From Hetaerina americana (Eukaryota; Arthropoda; Insecta; Odonata; Calopterygidae): a stretch of DNA of 64,000 nucleotides. Made by a program: the position numbers and the translations under genes. Position 1 is the first letter of the stretch, and each line of letters starts with the position of its first letter. Below the pieces are notes generated by a model. It was not told the DNA's origin. It searched no databases and saw only the letters and a program-made list of their open reading frames with translations. Location of the stretch: the NCBI GenBank assembly GCA_022747635.1, contig JAKTNV010000006.1, forward strand, positions 67,108,590-67,172,589, written 5' to 3'. Positions 45,429 to 58,364 of the stretch are shown piece by piece.

Positions 45429-46540
45429 GAGAGAGAGAAACGAAGGAGCCGGCGAGAATGTAATATTAATGATTGTGTGTGCGGTGTGAGTCTTCTTTCG
45501 TTAATAAGAGATCAGTGTGGGAGAGAGGCGTGAAGAGGGGAGTATAAGGGACGAATAGCCAAAACCGTGAGTTCAAAGCACGGGATTTGAGGGGAGCGTG
45601 CGCTACTTACTTCCTGCGGTCTCTTCGTATGGTCATAAACTACGAACAGTTAAGTAAACACAAATCTAGATCGTCACTTGGCGAAGGGAAATCTCTTGTC
45701 TCCTCTATAAAGTATTAGGTGTGATATTTGACTGCTCAAAATCACGGATATATATTGATTGAATTCTCATACCTATTTTTTACTTCTCTCCTACGGTATT
45801 TCCGAAATAATATCATTCATAACGGACTGAGATTCTCTAAGCCTTTGCATGGTTCGTTGCTTTTTCGTCCCGGTAGAATATTGATGGAGCTGCTTTCAGC
45901 ATAACGTTGAAAAGTTCCAAAATGAGAGGGCAAAATTGTTTCAGTGCTGAGTTCATTATTAAAGAGGAGAATATATGTGTCAGTGTGTGAATTCATAATA
46001 TTTTGACCGTATCCTAAGCTCTGAAGCTAACAAGTATTTAGAGTTTCAATACGTTGTTTATAATCCAACTCGAGTTGGAATTGAATGAATCGGCTCCAAA
46101 TTGCCATAATTTATTTGTCCTGCGATCAGTGGGCATCAGCTGAGTTCTTTTATTCTGGGATTGCGAAGCATTGTTGTATATAGCTTTTAATGATGTATGA
46201 ATATTGTTACATAATCGTTGGATAGTTCCTTTTATAGCAAAATTATATTTCTAATGCTGTGCAAAGGCAGTCTGTGAGAGAACCATTCATTTTGATGCGA
46301 ATATGATCTCATTGCAGTATTAAATGCGTGTTCCATTTCGAAAGACAATTATTATTTTCTTTCCATCTTGGATTCACAATACGAACCTTTTTTTTATTTG
46401 AAAGAGTACACAAGCTCTCTACATGTGAGTTGGAAACCGGGAATATTTTGAAGTCGGTTAATTGACATGGCTGTATTATATTATGTATAATTATTTGGGT
46501 AGAACGTAATAAATCAATCATTTATTTGAAAACTGTGCGT
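45429..46540 (+). other. Putative foxQ2 3' UTR with polyadenylation signal
   Basis: An AATAAA at 46508-46513 is followed about 25 bp later by GT/T-rich ctgtgcgtgttatttttt, a good downstream element, which would give a 3' UTR of about 1.1 kb. Another AATAAA at 47159-47164, followed by a T-run, is an alternative. Transcript data are needed to choose. Confidence 0.4.
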
Positions 46541-46549
46541 GTTATTTTT

Positions 46550-49500
46550 TAATCGGCGTGCAACGATTTTCCTAAAACCAATGGGCGTCAGAAGTATGAG
46601 AGATTTAATCAAATTCATATAATACAATTGCTATTGCAGTATGCTGACAAGGAAAGAAATGTTGTTGGTAAACTAATTATACTGCAGACAGTAATTCTCT
46701 CCCCAATAGTCTTTGCTGACAGACGATAATCATAAAACATGTTGCAATATAGATTTCTCCATTGAATAATGGTGTAACTCCTAAAGTGTATAAAGTTGTA
46801 TCTACAAACTACTTATGCATTCCAATTGTTCCTCCCAGTAATTTGCATGCCACAGAATAACGATACTATTAGTGACCATACTCCATAAGTGTCATTGCAT
46901 GTTTGTGCCAGGGGTGGAAAATGCTTGATTTGACGATGTAAAATATCTGTTTGTTATTGTGCTGGTACGGAATTAATTTTACGTATCAAATTTGGAATGT
47001 TACATTGTTTCTCTTGAGAATTCGGTCATTATTCCGTAGACATAAGTAATTTTACTTGTAATCGTAAAATAATTTTAAATTTTAGAATCGTTTCATCACA
47101 TTTCTTAAGTTTAAGCGTAGAAAAGAATGGTTTTTGAAATACTACGGAATTTTGTGTGAATAAAGCTGTTAAGTCAAGTCAACAAATGTCAGTTTAGTGC
47201 AGGTTTTTTTTCTGTTATTCCTCAGTCAAGTCCTATCTCCTCCTTTTTGCCTACCTGGAAATACTTTATCTTCGTTTTCACTACCGTAGTCAAAACATAC
47301 TTTGTGTGGCTGTTGATAACGTGACAAGCTCGTTACCCGTATTCCTCTATGTATGGCTCAAATTAAATTCCCTAAGTATTAATTTTAAAAGTTTGTTTTG
47401 TACAGAGATACTAACCTTGCGTTGTAAGAACCATCAGTGGCACCGGATTAAGTACTTTTCCGTAATGAATGTTTACAGTTTTTTTATTCCGCCTCCTCTC
47501 TGTTTTGTTTTTTCGGCAAAAGAGACTTGGGTCTCCGAGATTAAGGTGTATAATTAAATGTGTTATACCTATTAGAATTGGACTGACTCGAGCAACTGTC
47601 ACTCTAACCTTCTTAACGGCCCCACTACGTATATGCTTTTTATGTTATCATTTGATTAGGCTTTATGAGAATGCAAATTCTAAAAATAATTCATTGATGA
47701 CATTGAAAGGAAACCATTGTCCTATTAATATTATGATAGGTGCAGGAATATTCGGCTTAACTGTAAATTTTTTCTTTTATACAACCTAGGGTTTTAGTTG
47801 CATGGAGTTTTCTATTTTCAATTAATAACTGATAGTACACTCATCGGAAATATAGTTATGTTTCGGCATACGGAGGAATTCAGGCAATTGAAGAGGATAT
47901 TCCTTGAAATCGCATGGCTATCGTACATAATGGAAGATTGCCTACATTTTAACCACACCATCCTATGATTGATTTTAGGTACACGAGTTTCAACCAGAAA
48001 TTTACATAACTAATAATATATTTATTAGAAATATAACGCTCTGGAATGCTTACTAGTCAGGACAAATCACATCAGATATATCAGAGCAAAGAAAACAAGC
48101 GTTTTGCAAGTTCAACTTGAAAATATTCGTCTTTATCCAATTAGCTGATAACAATTAGAGCAACGCCGCTGTGCGATATGCTCAATTAATCATAATTCTA
48201 ATTTAGGACGAATTAATTACGTATTCACCGAGTTTTCTTTTTAAATTAATAAATTGTCGTGGAGGAGAGTGCTGGACATTGTAGGTATCTGTCATATGCA
48301 TTTATTTAAGGCTAAGCTTATGTATTTGAACTAATAATTGCCTTTTTCCTTCGGGTGAATAGTAAATGGGATTATTTCACGACGCAAATACCTCGAATTT
48401 AATACATTCGAGAACGCGTCGTCCGTGTTCTAGGTGGGAATTGAAACCATGAACTATAGGCTTACCTTATGCCTTGGTTAGAGAGATTTTTTCCGTCATT
48501 GCCTGTCGTTTCGACTAGTTGCAAATTTGGTTCTCAGAATACAAATTGAGAAAATCGCCAAGGTATTCAATATAGAAGGAATACCTGTCTTCAATTAACT
48601 GCAGCTAAGATCCTTTCAAGTGTAACGCGCTTCTCTCGGGGTTAGATAATAGTTAGGAGAAATTTATTCATATACATTTTTACTAAGGAATTGTAAGAAA
48701 TGCTCGAATAGGGCCGATTGTCCTACCAATTCTTATTTGTACATCTGTAATTAAAGTGCCTTCTTGCCTCTATTGCGCCTAACACCAAATGGTGTGTTCT
48801 AAAGATTATTTTCTTATTTGATTTTGCTTTCCTTTATTCAATTTTTTTTATTTTTCACATTCAACTCGTATTTATTCCAGATGTTATCTTGTTTTATCTT
48901 TTTGTGTCGATTTTACATCCAGTTGATTCCACAAATGCCGGAAATTAATTTCTGCTCTTTGGAATCTTAGTTTAAAAAAAATGCTACTCAACGTATGTGA
49001 GGCGAAGTAATAATATAGGTTTGCCATGAAAAGATATTAGATAAAATAATGACTGCAAACTTAAAATACTACTTAAAATAAAAATTAATACTAGAGCATC
49101 ATCGTTTGTGATCTTTCAGATTCCTAATCATTCGTGAGAAAAATTACATTTCAATTCTGTCCATTGATATATAACAGTAAGGCGAGGATCAATTCAGGTG
49201 ATTTATTAATTGAAAATTAAATTTCTTATATCCATTGGGTTTCGCGATGACGTTAAAAATGCATTAATAATCCCATCGCACTACGGGAGAAGGGATCATG
49301 AAAATTAGATTAGGAAAATGAATTCAATTAAATTTAGATTATTATCCGTAATAATTCTCGGAATAATAATTTCGAGTATCTTCTTGCTACATGAACACCA
49401 TCGGGGCCACTAGCGAAGGAGTTTATTTACACCGGACAAGTTGGCTTCTTGTTGTATCATGGTTTCACTTGGTTCACTCACAAGTACTCTTTGATTTGTT

Positions 49501-49885
49501 TACTCGGTGGTCTGACGCCGCTTTTACGATACCCAGCTTTAGCGGGGGGCAGGATCGATTCCTTCGGCGTAATGAGCCAGTTTTGCCCAAGGAATAAAGT
49601 TTAAAAAGAGAATGGAAATAAAAATGCTCTATTAACTTGCTTCAACTAGGGTGAAGTCACCAAAGAAATCTAAAAAAGTTGCTCTCTAATCGAATCACAG
49701 GACCATGGCTCAAAAACTACATGGGAGTCCATAAGGGCTGGAACTCTTGGGCGATGATAAATCGTGAATTCCTCACGGCGAAAACTTACGTTTATCAACG
49801 TTATCAGTTGATTAATATGAGTGTGCAGATTTCCATAAACACTCTGCTTACAATGCTTATAATTGAAAAAGGTTCTCGAGGATTC
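46550..49885. other. Unrecognised AT-rich intergenic DNA
   Basis: No gene or repeat recognised. Short frames such as 47469-47789 (+) have no domain. Confidence 0.4.
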
Positions 49886-49890
49886 AATTA

Positions 49891-50643
49891 CGAGGGTCAT
49901 CCGGAAAGTAGTACCCGTTCGTGCCGCATGAAGTGCTGACGACGCGAGTAGCCGCTGGACGAGGTCAGATAGCTTCAGTGGCTTGTCTGCCTTCTCTGAG
50001 CCAAGTTGCGTGACGCTAGCATTGCCTGTGTTGTTTCTGTGATTGTTTACAATGTTTAAAAAAATTGAGAACGCCGCCAGTTGTGAAGTGAGGGCAGTGA
50101 TTAAATTCCTCAATGCAAGAAACGTTCGCCCATGTGATATTCATCGCCAATTAAAGGAGGTGTATGGAGACAATGTAATGGACGAGTCGTCTGTTCGGCG
50201 GTGGTGTCGCAACTTCAACATGGGGAGGGGGAACACACACGACGATGAGCGTTCGGGGAGACCGTCTGTCATTACACACCAACTGGTGAGCTCAGTTGAC
50301 GAATTCGTGAGGAACGATCGGCGCGTCACAATTGATGACATCTATGAGCATTTTCCCAATGTTTCTCGAACAATTGTTCATGAAATTGTTAAACACCATC
50401 TGCATTATGCAAAAATTTGTGCAAGATGGGTCCCTCGCGTATCTCAATGAGCTGGCGGCGAAGGACTATGCAGCAGGAATACAGAAACTTGTCACACGTT
50501 ATGACAAATGCCTTAATTTGCTTGGAGATTATGTTGAGAAGTAGTTTAAAGTATCCTCTTTCAAATAAAATTTTTTATGTTTGTTAATATTTACTTTTGT
50601 GTCTTTATTTCACGAACGGGTACTACTTTCCGGATGACCCTCG
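49891..50643 (+). mobile_element. 753-bp internally deleted mariner (MITE), copy 2
   Basis: Same 33-bp terminal repeats (49891-49923 and 50611-50643), flanked by TA at 49889-49890 and 50644-50645. By eye it differs from copy 1 at about 3 of 753 positions, implying very recent spread. An aataaaa signal lies at about 50564, near the remnant of the transposase 3' end. Together with copy 1 it encloses the forkhead gene in inverted orientation. Confidence 0.93.
50043..50450 (+). CDS. Truncated mariner transposase, DNA-binding domain only (MITE copy 2)
   Basis: 135 residues, differing from the copy-1 product at two visible sites (VITHQL instead of VITDQL, DDIYEHF instead of DDICEHF). It has the same helix-turn-helix pair and the same truncation after CARWVP. 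The leftover C-terminus (ending LGDYVEK, stop at 50544) lies in another frame. Dominant-negative binding is an inference. No catalytic residue remains. Confidence 0.6.
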   Translation: MFTMFKKIENAASCEVRAVIKFLNARNVRPCDIHRQLKEVYGDNVMDESSVRRWCRNFNMGRGNTHDDERSGRPSVITHQLVSSVDEFVRNDRRVTIDDIYEHFPNVSRTIVHEIVKHHLHYAKICARWVPRVSQ

Positions 50644-50649
50644 TAAAAA

Positions 50650-52980
50650 GTTATTTAAGATTTACTTCAGAAACCATTAAAATTAAACTGAAGCAGTCTT
50701 TGGTTGCGCTCGAACGAGTCTCCCGAATTGGAAACTCCTTGATTATACGGAAAGGTGATTTTAACACTCATCAAGCATTTCTAGAGCTTGAAGATTTGAC
50801 ATAGCTTGGAAAATTCACCCGAAAAATTTCGTTCATGGCGCTCACCCAAAGCGAGTTCCCTTTGCTAATGCTGGACATTGCGAGCCTCAATATGTGCCAG
50901 AGTCGCGTGGAATCGCAACAGGACGTAACGTTATATATTTTATAGGGAAATCATTTGTGGTGAGCCTGTACCAAGAGAGCTTCCGCCCGGTCGATGGCGT
51001 TGGGACTGACTAACACATACTCTGCCGCTACACATTCAGTGCGGTTTCATTTGTTGTCGTCTGGTATCATTCGGAATAGCTGAAGCGCGCCAACGCATCG
51101 GAAATGGACCTAAATTGCATTCCTGCTTCTGGATTAGTGATCTTGTTTAATAAATGTATTCGAATAATGCACCGTCTCCTGGCTCCATCTGCTTGCCAGC
51201 TGATTCTGTTTGTCGTGGGTCCGAATCGAACTTCGGCTTCACTTGTTGAGTCAAATTTCACCCTAAAGCACAATTTATTCCTTTGAACAATGCGCGTGTC
51301 TCTTAGTTGAAGCATCAATTACGTTTTTTAATCCAATAATATCATCGTTTGAGCATCGACAAAGGGACGAGAACACTTATTAAATGAAGGATTAAATGAT
51401 ATGTATATTTATTGTATTTTTATTTATTGCTCATAGATTGCTCGATCGCATGTAAGAGCTTTCTTTATTCATATAAATGCATTAAAGCCAGCTGAAATGA
51501 AATATAACAGCACAGCTTTGTGAGGTTTTTTAGAATCCTTCATGGGAATAGCATTTGGGTGCTAGATGTTTAAATCTTTTTTAAATCTCTCAGGTATTGC
51601 ATATTATGTAACTTATCGTATTATAAATTAAATAATTATTAGCTTTAAACTTTAGCTTTGCAAGTACTTATGCTTTTAGTTATACGAAATTCCTAGGAAA
51701 TTTTCAAATAATCGCTTCAATATCAGTTGAAATTTCTCATTTTGATTGTGCAATATTCCATGATACAGAAAGAAATCGCAAAAAAATGAGTATACGTAAG
51801 AATTTGAAACTGATAAAACGGTTATAGTAGATTCGTAATTCTCATGAATTTCATGAAAATATTCTGATATTTCTCGCGATTAAGGGCATAATATACTTTT
51901 AGTTTACTATCAATACACTCACAAGCTATGTAATGAAGGTGTACTCAGAGCAGCCGCAAAAAAATTTTAATGTGATTTATGACGTGAAGGAACGTTTATT
52001 TGAAATCATAAGGATTATTTTTGCCACTTTTTAGCGGTATATTACTAAATATCGATTTTATTTGTTTAAGTTGCGATAATTTGCCACTTTCAAATGTATT
52101 TGTTGATATTAGGCTAAGAAGTGACATCAAGGTTGTTAGCATTATTTTTCCAGGAGTTTATTATAATGTTTTAGTAAATGCCAAACCAAAAATGTGAAAG
52201 AATATATGCAAATAGTAACTAAATTTAAATCGTAGTAGATTTCGGTTCAAGGCATTCCTTTAGAATTTATATTTAGAATTCATAAATAATGTACACTACC
52301 AAAGTCTTTGGTGATCGATTTTAAGTCCTTTTGTGTCCAAATCATCCATAAATGTTGACCAAGTACAAAAACGTCTTACACTTCTTCAGTTCCTTCCACT
52401 TGTAGCATACTTCCCTCCACTGAAAATTATTTTACACCCATTGTCATTGGTAGACAAAACATTTGAATAAATATGCTGAAATTATTCTTCAAAAAGTGTT
52501 TTCAATGTAACGCCATTCGTGGTTCCTGCTATGCGCCTTCACTTCCAGCACACTGAGGTGCTGATGCAGCGTGCGAACTATCTACATATTCTTACTTACT
52601 TCCACAGGTTGATTCATTTGCCAGGTTACCAGGCACAAACATCGCTCTCACTCGTGCTAACAATCAGAGCCAAATAAACTTGCAGACTTCAGCCTCATCA
52701 ATTATTATCTCACCACAATCAATTAGATGTTAACCTACGGCTCCTCGTGTGAGCAACTGTGCGCACTCAATTACTCATGCTGTAGCCCTTCAATTTTTGT
52801 GTGGCATATTCTTCATTGCCCTATAGTCGATATAATAAAATTTGTTTATTTGAAAAATAGTTTGTTGGTCCACTGCATTTTGGGTCCCGAATCTACACAA
52901 TTAGCTAATTGAATTTCGTCTATTTTTCCTTGTGAAGACTTCTGCAGCATGATAAAGTTGAATATACATGTCTTCCGGGA
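50650..52980. other. Unrecognised AT-rich intergenic DNA
   Basis: Nothing recognised. Confidence 0.4.
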
Positions 52981-53012
52981 TTTATTTTGCGTAGGTCCAC
53001 AGTTCTGGGACG

Positions 53013-53100
53013 GCATTTCGCCGGCGTTGCAGTGGGAGTCTTCAGGTAAAAAGTGACCTCACCAGAAGACTCCGACTGCAACTCCAGCGAAACTCTTGCC
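53013..53100. repeat. Imperfect foldback
   Basis: 18-bp core arms at 53026-53043 and 53065-53082 (gttgcagtgggagtcttc and its complement with one mismatch). Pairing extends outwards imperfectly through tttcgccgg / ccagcgaaa. The loop is about 21 bp. Confidence 0.7.
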
Positions 53101-53109
53101 TCAGCATTT

Positions 53110-55815
53110 GTTGAATTTTATGGCGTAAAATGGTATCCTTCGGGAACACTATCAAACTCAGCTTTTAGCCCTGCAATTAGAATCAATTCATCATAACATG
53201 TATGGTTTCAAGTTGTCATATGATCAAAATTACATCGACACATACCTTATGGAGACTACTTAACTCTCACATATTATGATTTTCATTCCTATTTTGAATG
53301 TTGATAGATACCGGAAAGAAAGAAATAAGAACTCTATGTCGTATCGTTGGAATATATATTTCTACGTTTAATATTGTCGTAATTATTCAGAATATTTGTT
53401 AAACTCCACATTTATGATATGTTTACTTTTAAGGTTACTAGGTAGAGTGTAACATTCTCTCTTTGTACTATATATTTTAAGACCGCTGTCATCTTTGTCC
53501 CAATTTAGCACTCTGAGTTCATATTAAAGGCTAGAATGTGTCTCCTTCAGTTGGGTTTGGACTCAAAGACGTAAGCGTGTATTCGAAAGTCAATCTGGTA
53601 TTTTTCTCCGGGAGCGTGATAACAGATTTGGTGACTTTTTACTAAGAGGGGTTACGGGAAGGGAGGGGGATTTGAGTAAGGTGGGATGTGGGAAATAAAG
53701 GGAAGCTCACAAATCAATGACTTTCGTACAAAACTTTTTTCTGTCATTCCTTATGCTTGATAGGATTGGTTAGAGGCAAATGCTATCTCTCATATGCATC
53801 CTCAGGTGCTTCGTATGATAAATAAGTCACTTTTCTTACGGATACTGTGTCGCAGGATACATTTAGGATTTATTTCCGAATACTTGCAGTATGCTTTATG
53901 GGTTAGTTTCGCTTTGCTCAACCCCGTGCTATGGAGGTGAAGGCTTTTGAATAAAAAATAAAGCTTCCCTCTCGTGAACAAGGAATTTAAAAGAATGAAC
54001 ACAGCGTTGAATTTGAACAAAGAGAATATATTTACTACATGAAACAAAAAAAAATGAGATTGAAGATTCATGATGTGGTAGGGAAACTGCCTAACACCTA
54101 GTAATTTGTTCCATTTCTCTGTTTCTCAAAAAAACCCTGATAATTCTAAACATTTTCAACTTTATCCTCCTGTTTGGCTCTCTTTGTTCACACTAAGGCG
54201 AATAGGGTCGATATAACCAGTGACCAAGAGGCATCTGGAGCGCATCGTAGCAGCCACTAAGTTTTCGGGTCATGGCAACCCTCGAAGTTTTTAAGTGAAC
54301 CACTGGCTTCCGCCTCACGGTCTTCTCTATTAGATTAGAAAACAACACAGGAAAAGGTCATTTACGCAGTACGAGTACTCCAGCAGATAAAATAGTATCC
54401 AATGATCACCGTCAGTTAATAAAATAGCTGGGATGGTCCATTATAAAATTTGATGGTTAAGGTCTCTTTCATTGTGCAATGGAAAACTTAGAAATAGTGC
54501 CAGGTCAAATGGTCAAAGAAGCAGATGTAATTATTTTTGTTGGATACTTAAAAGAGGAAAGAGTGAAATGGAAATATTCATAAAGCGGTCTCATTTATGT
54601 AGAGGTTGCTAGAACTATTATTTTCCCGGCGTATCTTATGTTTTGGAGTTTTTTAGCCTATAATTGTCAAATATTTGATCAGCCCTGCAATGAAAGGTTG
54701 GTATATTGAATGAGTTTCATAGCAGCTCTTCGTCGTCATTCTGCAGGGTTGATATTATTTCTGTCCTTTCATTTTGAAGAGATTAAACCTTATTGATTGC
54801 TGATGAAATCCGATCAACGCCCGAGTAACGTTATTCTACCATTGAAGTGAACTGGGAACGACGAAATGATTACCTAATGGAGAAGCAGTATAAAGGATTT
54901 TACCTGATCCCTAAAAATACGAAATGAGATTTTTTCATTTGGAAATGATTGAATTCGAGCAAAGAGAAAGAGAACCAACATAAAATATAACTTCCCATTA
55001 TTCTGTGCTTATTTATATGTGGAAACCGACTGATGTGAGGAAGCTTATATTTTTCTTCGTTATATTGTCCGTGCCGTGGGTTTAAAATACAGTAAAAATT
55101 TGCTCTTAGAAAGCATTACAAATTTTATTTCAAAAGATATTTAGAAAGTTAGAGAGTGAATAAAAATAGAGAGCATGTCTTATCAATTAGAAGTTTTTAG
55201 CCGATTGCATATGTATCGGTATTTTTCCTACTACATGTTTTTTCCTAGTTGGGTTTTTTCAGTCTGCCTGCCAGTGATAGAATTATTACAAAGAGAAAAA
55301 AGTAAAATAAAAATCTGAATTTTAGCTTCGAGTTTTTGGAAGAAATATGCAAAAATCAACTATTATTAGTTAACCCTTGGATCAAAGCTTAGATCCATGC
55401 TTTAATCGATGATCCATGTTTATTTCCTGTAATGATCAATCATTGTTTTATAATCACTCTTGCGTGTAATCATAACTTGAATTATGTATTGAACGAGAGA
55501 AGGTGATTTTTTAAAATTTTCAAAGTGCCTACCATATCACACTACAAAAACCTTTATATTTGAAAACTGGTATTTGGAAGCGCTGTCAGAGGGTTGGAAC
55601 TAACACTAGCCATTTGCAAAAATTTATGCGAAGCTTTAAATATTTGTAAATATATAATTTTAGCTGAGGAATCACATAGGAATCGGCATTGTAGGTTTTT
55701 TTTATCGAATCGAGTGCCAAATCAAATGAACGTTGAAGGTTGATCCCCTCTAATTGTTAAAACTACAATCAAAATTACAATAAAATCGCTAAACATAGTC
55801 CAAACAATCTTGGAG
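53110..55815. other. Unrecognised AT-rich intergenic DNA
   Basis: Nothing recognised. Confidence 0.4.
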
Positions 55816-55819
55816 CAAA

Positions 55820-55960
55820 TTCAAAAGAAACTGCGGGAGATGCTGCAACGGCAACTTTTAACAGAGTCATCCGTTAATATGCATTTCAACGCAACAATTT
55901 CAGAGTGTAAAAATCATGACCGTGAGGTGAATAATTTTTACACTCTGAAATTGTTGCATT
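55820..55960. mobile_element. Palindromic copy of the caaggcgaatg SINE family (tRNA head almost lost)
   Basis: The minus-strand body (aaactgcgggagatgctgca, gagtcatccgttaatatgca) runs into gcaacaatttcagagtgtaa. After a 19-bp spacer the sequence turns back. The perfect 24-bp arms are 55891-55914 and 55934-55957. The spacer keeps only a trace of the tRNA-like head. Confidence 0.7.
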
Positions 55961-55989
55961 GAGATTTTTCAGCATTTATATTGGGGAGT

Positions 55990-56620
55990 GTACCGTACCG
56001 TGGTTTTGCATGAATACAAACTTAACATCCCTACATATATTAGCCTCGCCTAACAAAACACAACGTAGCACTCCAAACTGCAATAAACTGTCCTTCAACT
56101 CCTCATACATTCTACCTTCCTCCATTCCATCCAACACGCCGATTCTTCTCCTCCCCTTAACTCGTTCTACCACATATAGCTGCCATCTTTAACACTCCAT
56201 CGCCTATAAAATTGCTCTTTTCTAACTCTTTAGGATTTCTTTCAACGACGCTATCTCCTCCCCCACCCATCCCAGTACTTGTTTACTTGCTTCCTCTCCG
56301 TCCATTTTATTCTTACCATCCTTCTGCACACCCACACCTGAAAAGAATCCTATCTGCCCATCATCTTGCTTCAACGGGCAAGCTTCCACGTCCTACCAAA
56401 CCACGCGCCAATTGAAATTTTTCGCTAATCTTTTCTAAGCATCGCTCGCATCTCAAAGTCCCGGTCATATATTCCCGTCATTCCGTGAAATCTTCTTTGT
56501 CTAATGCAATTTTTCTCCTGATGTCCAAACTACTTTGACCACCTAATTTCAAAACACTTCCAATATTAATCCGAAGAACTATGGGAAATTCCGCGATACT
56601 TCCTATATCGTAGTAATTCG
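55990..56620 (-). pseudogene. LINE RT C-terminal fragment (RTE/jockey-like), degraded
   Basis: The minus strand reads GSVLKLGGQSSLDIRRKIAL and then EYMTGTL. Further on come ERNPKELEKSNFIGDGVLKM and ERVKGRRRIGVLDGMEEGRM followed by YEELK. This matches the extreme C-terminus of the LINE family whose RT tail is at 18.1-18.7 kb (GRRRIGxLDxxxEGRxYEELK). There are several stops. The 65-codon frame at 55976-56173 covers the last block. Confidence 0.65.
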
Positions 56621-56639
56621 TTAATGTACACCTAAATGC

Positions 56640-58360
56640 AGGAATGTCAGCAAAAAACTCATTCGTATTGACCGGAATCCCAATAAAGCGAATTGCTTTG
56701 ACATTGGGAAATTTCTGTATTGCTTCAAAGATAGGTAAACTTCCCCTACTCTAGTATTCTAGCTCTACTATTTACCGTCAAAAATTCCTCTTTCTCGAAT
56801 ACCTCGTAAAATTTGTTTCGTCTACCTTGATTCTCATCCAACACCTATCACACTGATTTTCCAGTGCGCTCCGTAATGATTAAAACCCCCAGGCTGATTA
56901 TTTTAGCTAAAGCTGATTGCTCGCGAATCTAACTGACGAAATACAAAATCTATTTCAAAATACTTTTCCAGTATCGAACCTCGGTAATCAAGAAATGCCT
57001 GGGTGAGTGCTGGGCAGGGGAAGTTAGTAGTATATGATAATATGTAGACTACAACTCGATAGATGTTATACTGGTAGATCTCCATTGAGGACAAATGAAA
57101 GGTTGTGGTGACACGCAAATCTTAATGGAAATCCAAATATTAGCCCATATTGCTCATATATAATATAGTCAGTTCCATAAATACCATTTTATAGATGATG
57201 ATTTTATACTTTCGACGTATTGGTTCCTTAAAATTATCCGTATAGACTTAATTCGATATAACAACTACATTTGTCTTTCGCTGTTGTATTGCCTTGTCGC
57301 AGAACCGTGCCCGCGCCTCAACCTTTGCTCTCGAAAAACGCTTTGGAGATGACGCGAGGAAAGATCTCGGATGTAATCCCGTAGAAAATGAGGAAACAAA
57401 GAGAAGTTCGGGATTCACACCAAGAGTCACTCTCTGAAATGTGCTCTTGTCTATTCTTACGGCGATCCTTTCCATATCCATCAATCACGTCGGTAGGCCG
57501 GCCATCTGTCTGGGAAACCAAGAAAATCTTTCGTTCCTGGATTTTTAATTGTGTATGGAATACCGTAAAAAGTCATTGAATTTACGAAGAATCACTCGGA
57601 AATTTTTTCTGGGTTCTTTGCTTTTACCCTTTTGACGGAATACAATGCAAAATGTATCCGGTGCTTCACAAAGGAAGCCTTAAACTTTCTCCAGCTTATC
57701 AAGCTCGTCTCGCTAAATACTATCGATACACAAAATAGACTTGCTTGAGCTAATCTACGTGTGATCAGGAATTGGTAATTGAAGGTGCTTCATGATGGTA
57801 TCATGCCATCATGAATAAAACAATTATAGTATTATTTGATTAAAGTTTAGAATATTGTGTGATTGGCTTTGAACTTTTCACTATCTGTTCTGAGTTATCC
57901 ACATGTAAAGTCATCTATTGAATTTGGGAAAATGACTTAATGTCATATATCTTTAGAGCATAAAAAGATGTGCATGTTCATTTATGATTTAGGAAATGTC
58001 CTGCCCATTAAAAGTTGTAGGCTTGCCTTTCATCTCTAGGATTGGTTTTATAAGTTTGAAGTAATACTGCGACTAGAATGATAAATATTCAAAATTACGG
58101 TTGCAGTTGATTCAGTGAATGAAAATCACTATTAATATCAAGAACACACTCTTAAAACAGGACAGGAAAGGTATTGTTTCTTTCTTGAAATCTTTGATAA
58201 CGTTCCTTATCAAATTATTTCAACAGATTTTGATGGATAATCCTTATGATGTTCACTAAATTTATGAGAAGAGTAGAGAGTTTGATGATAGATATGAAAA
58301 AGACAATTATAATGAATGTTTAAAAGTATTGACATTTTTCACTAAATCGAACGATTTACA
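56640..58360. other. Unrecognised AT-rich intergenic DNA
   Basis: Nothing recognised. Confidence 0.4.
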
Positions 58361-58364
58361 CTGT

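Noticed and set aside
49670..50113. 147-codon minus frame and its twin at 38277-38525
   Set aside because: Antisense of the 5' part of the two 753-bp mariner derivatives. The shared peptide simply reflects repeat identity.
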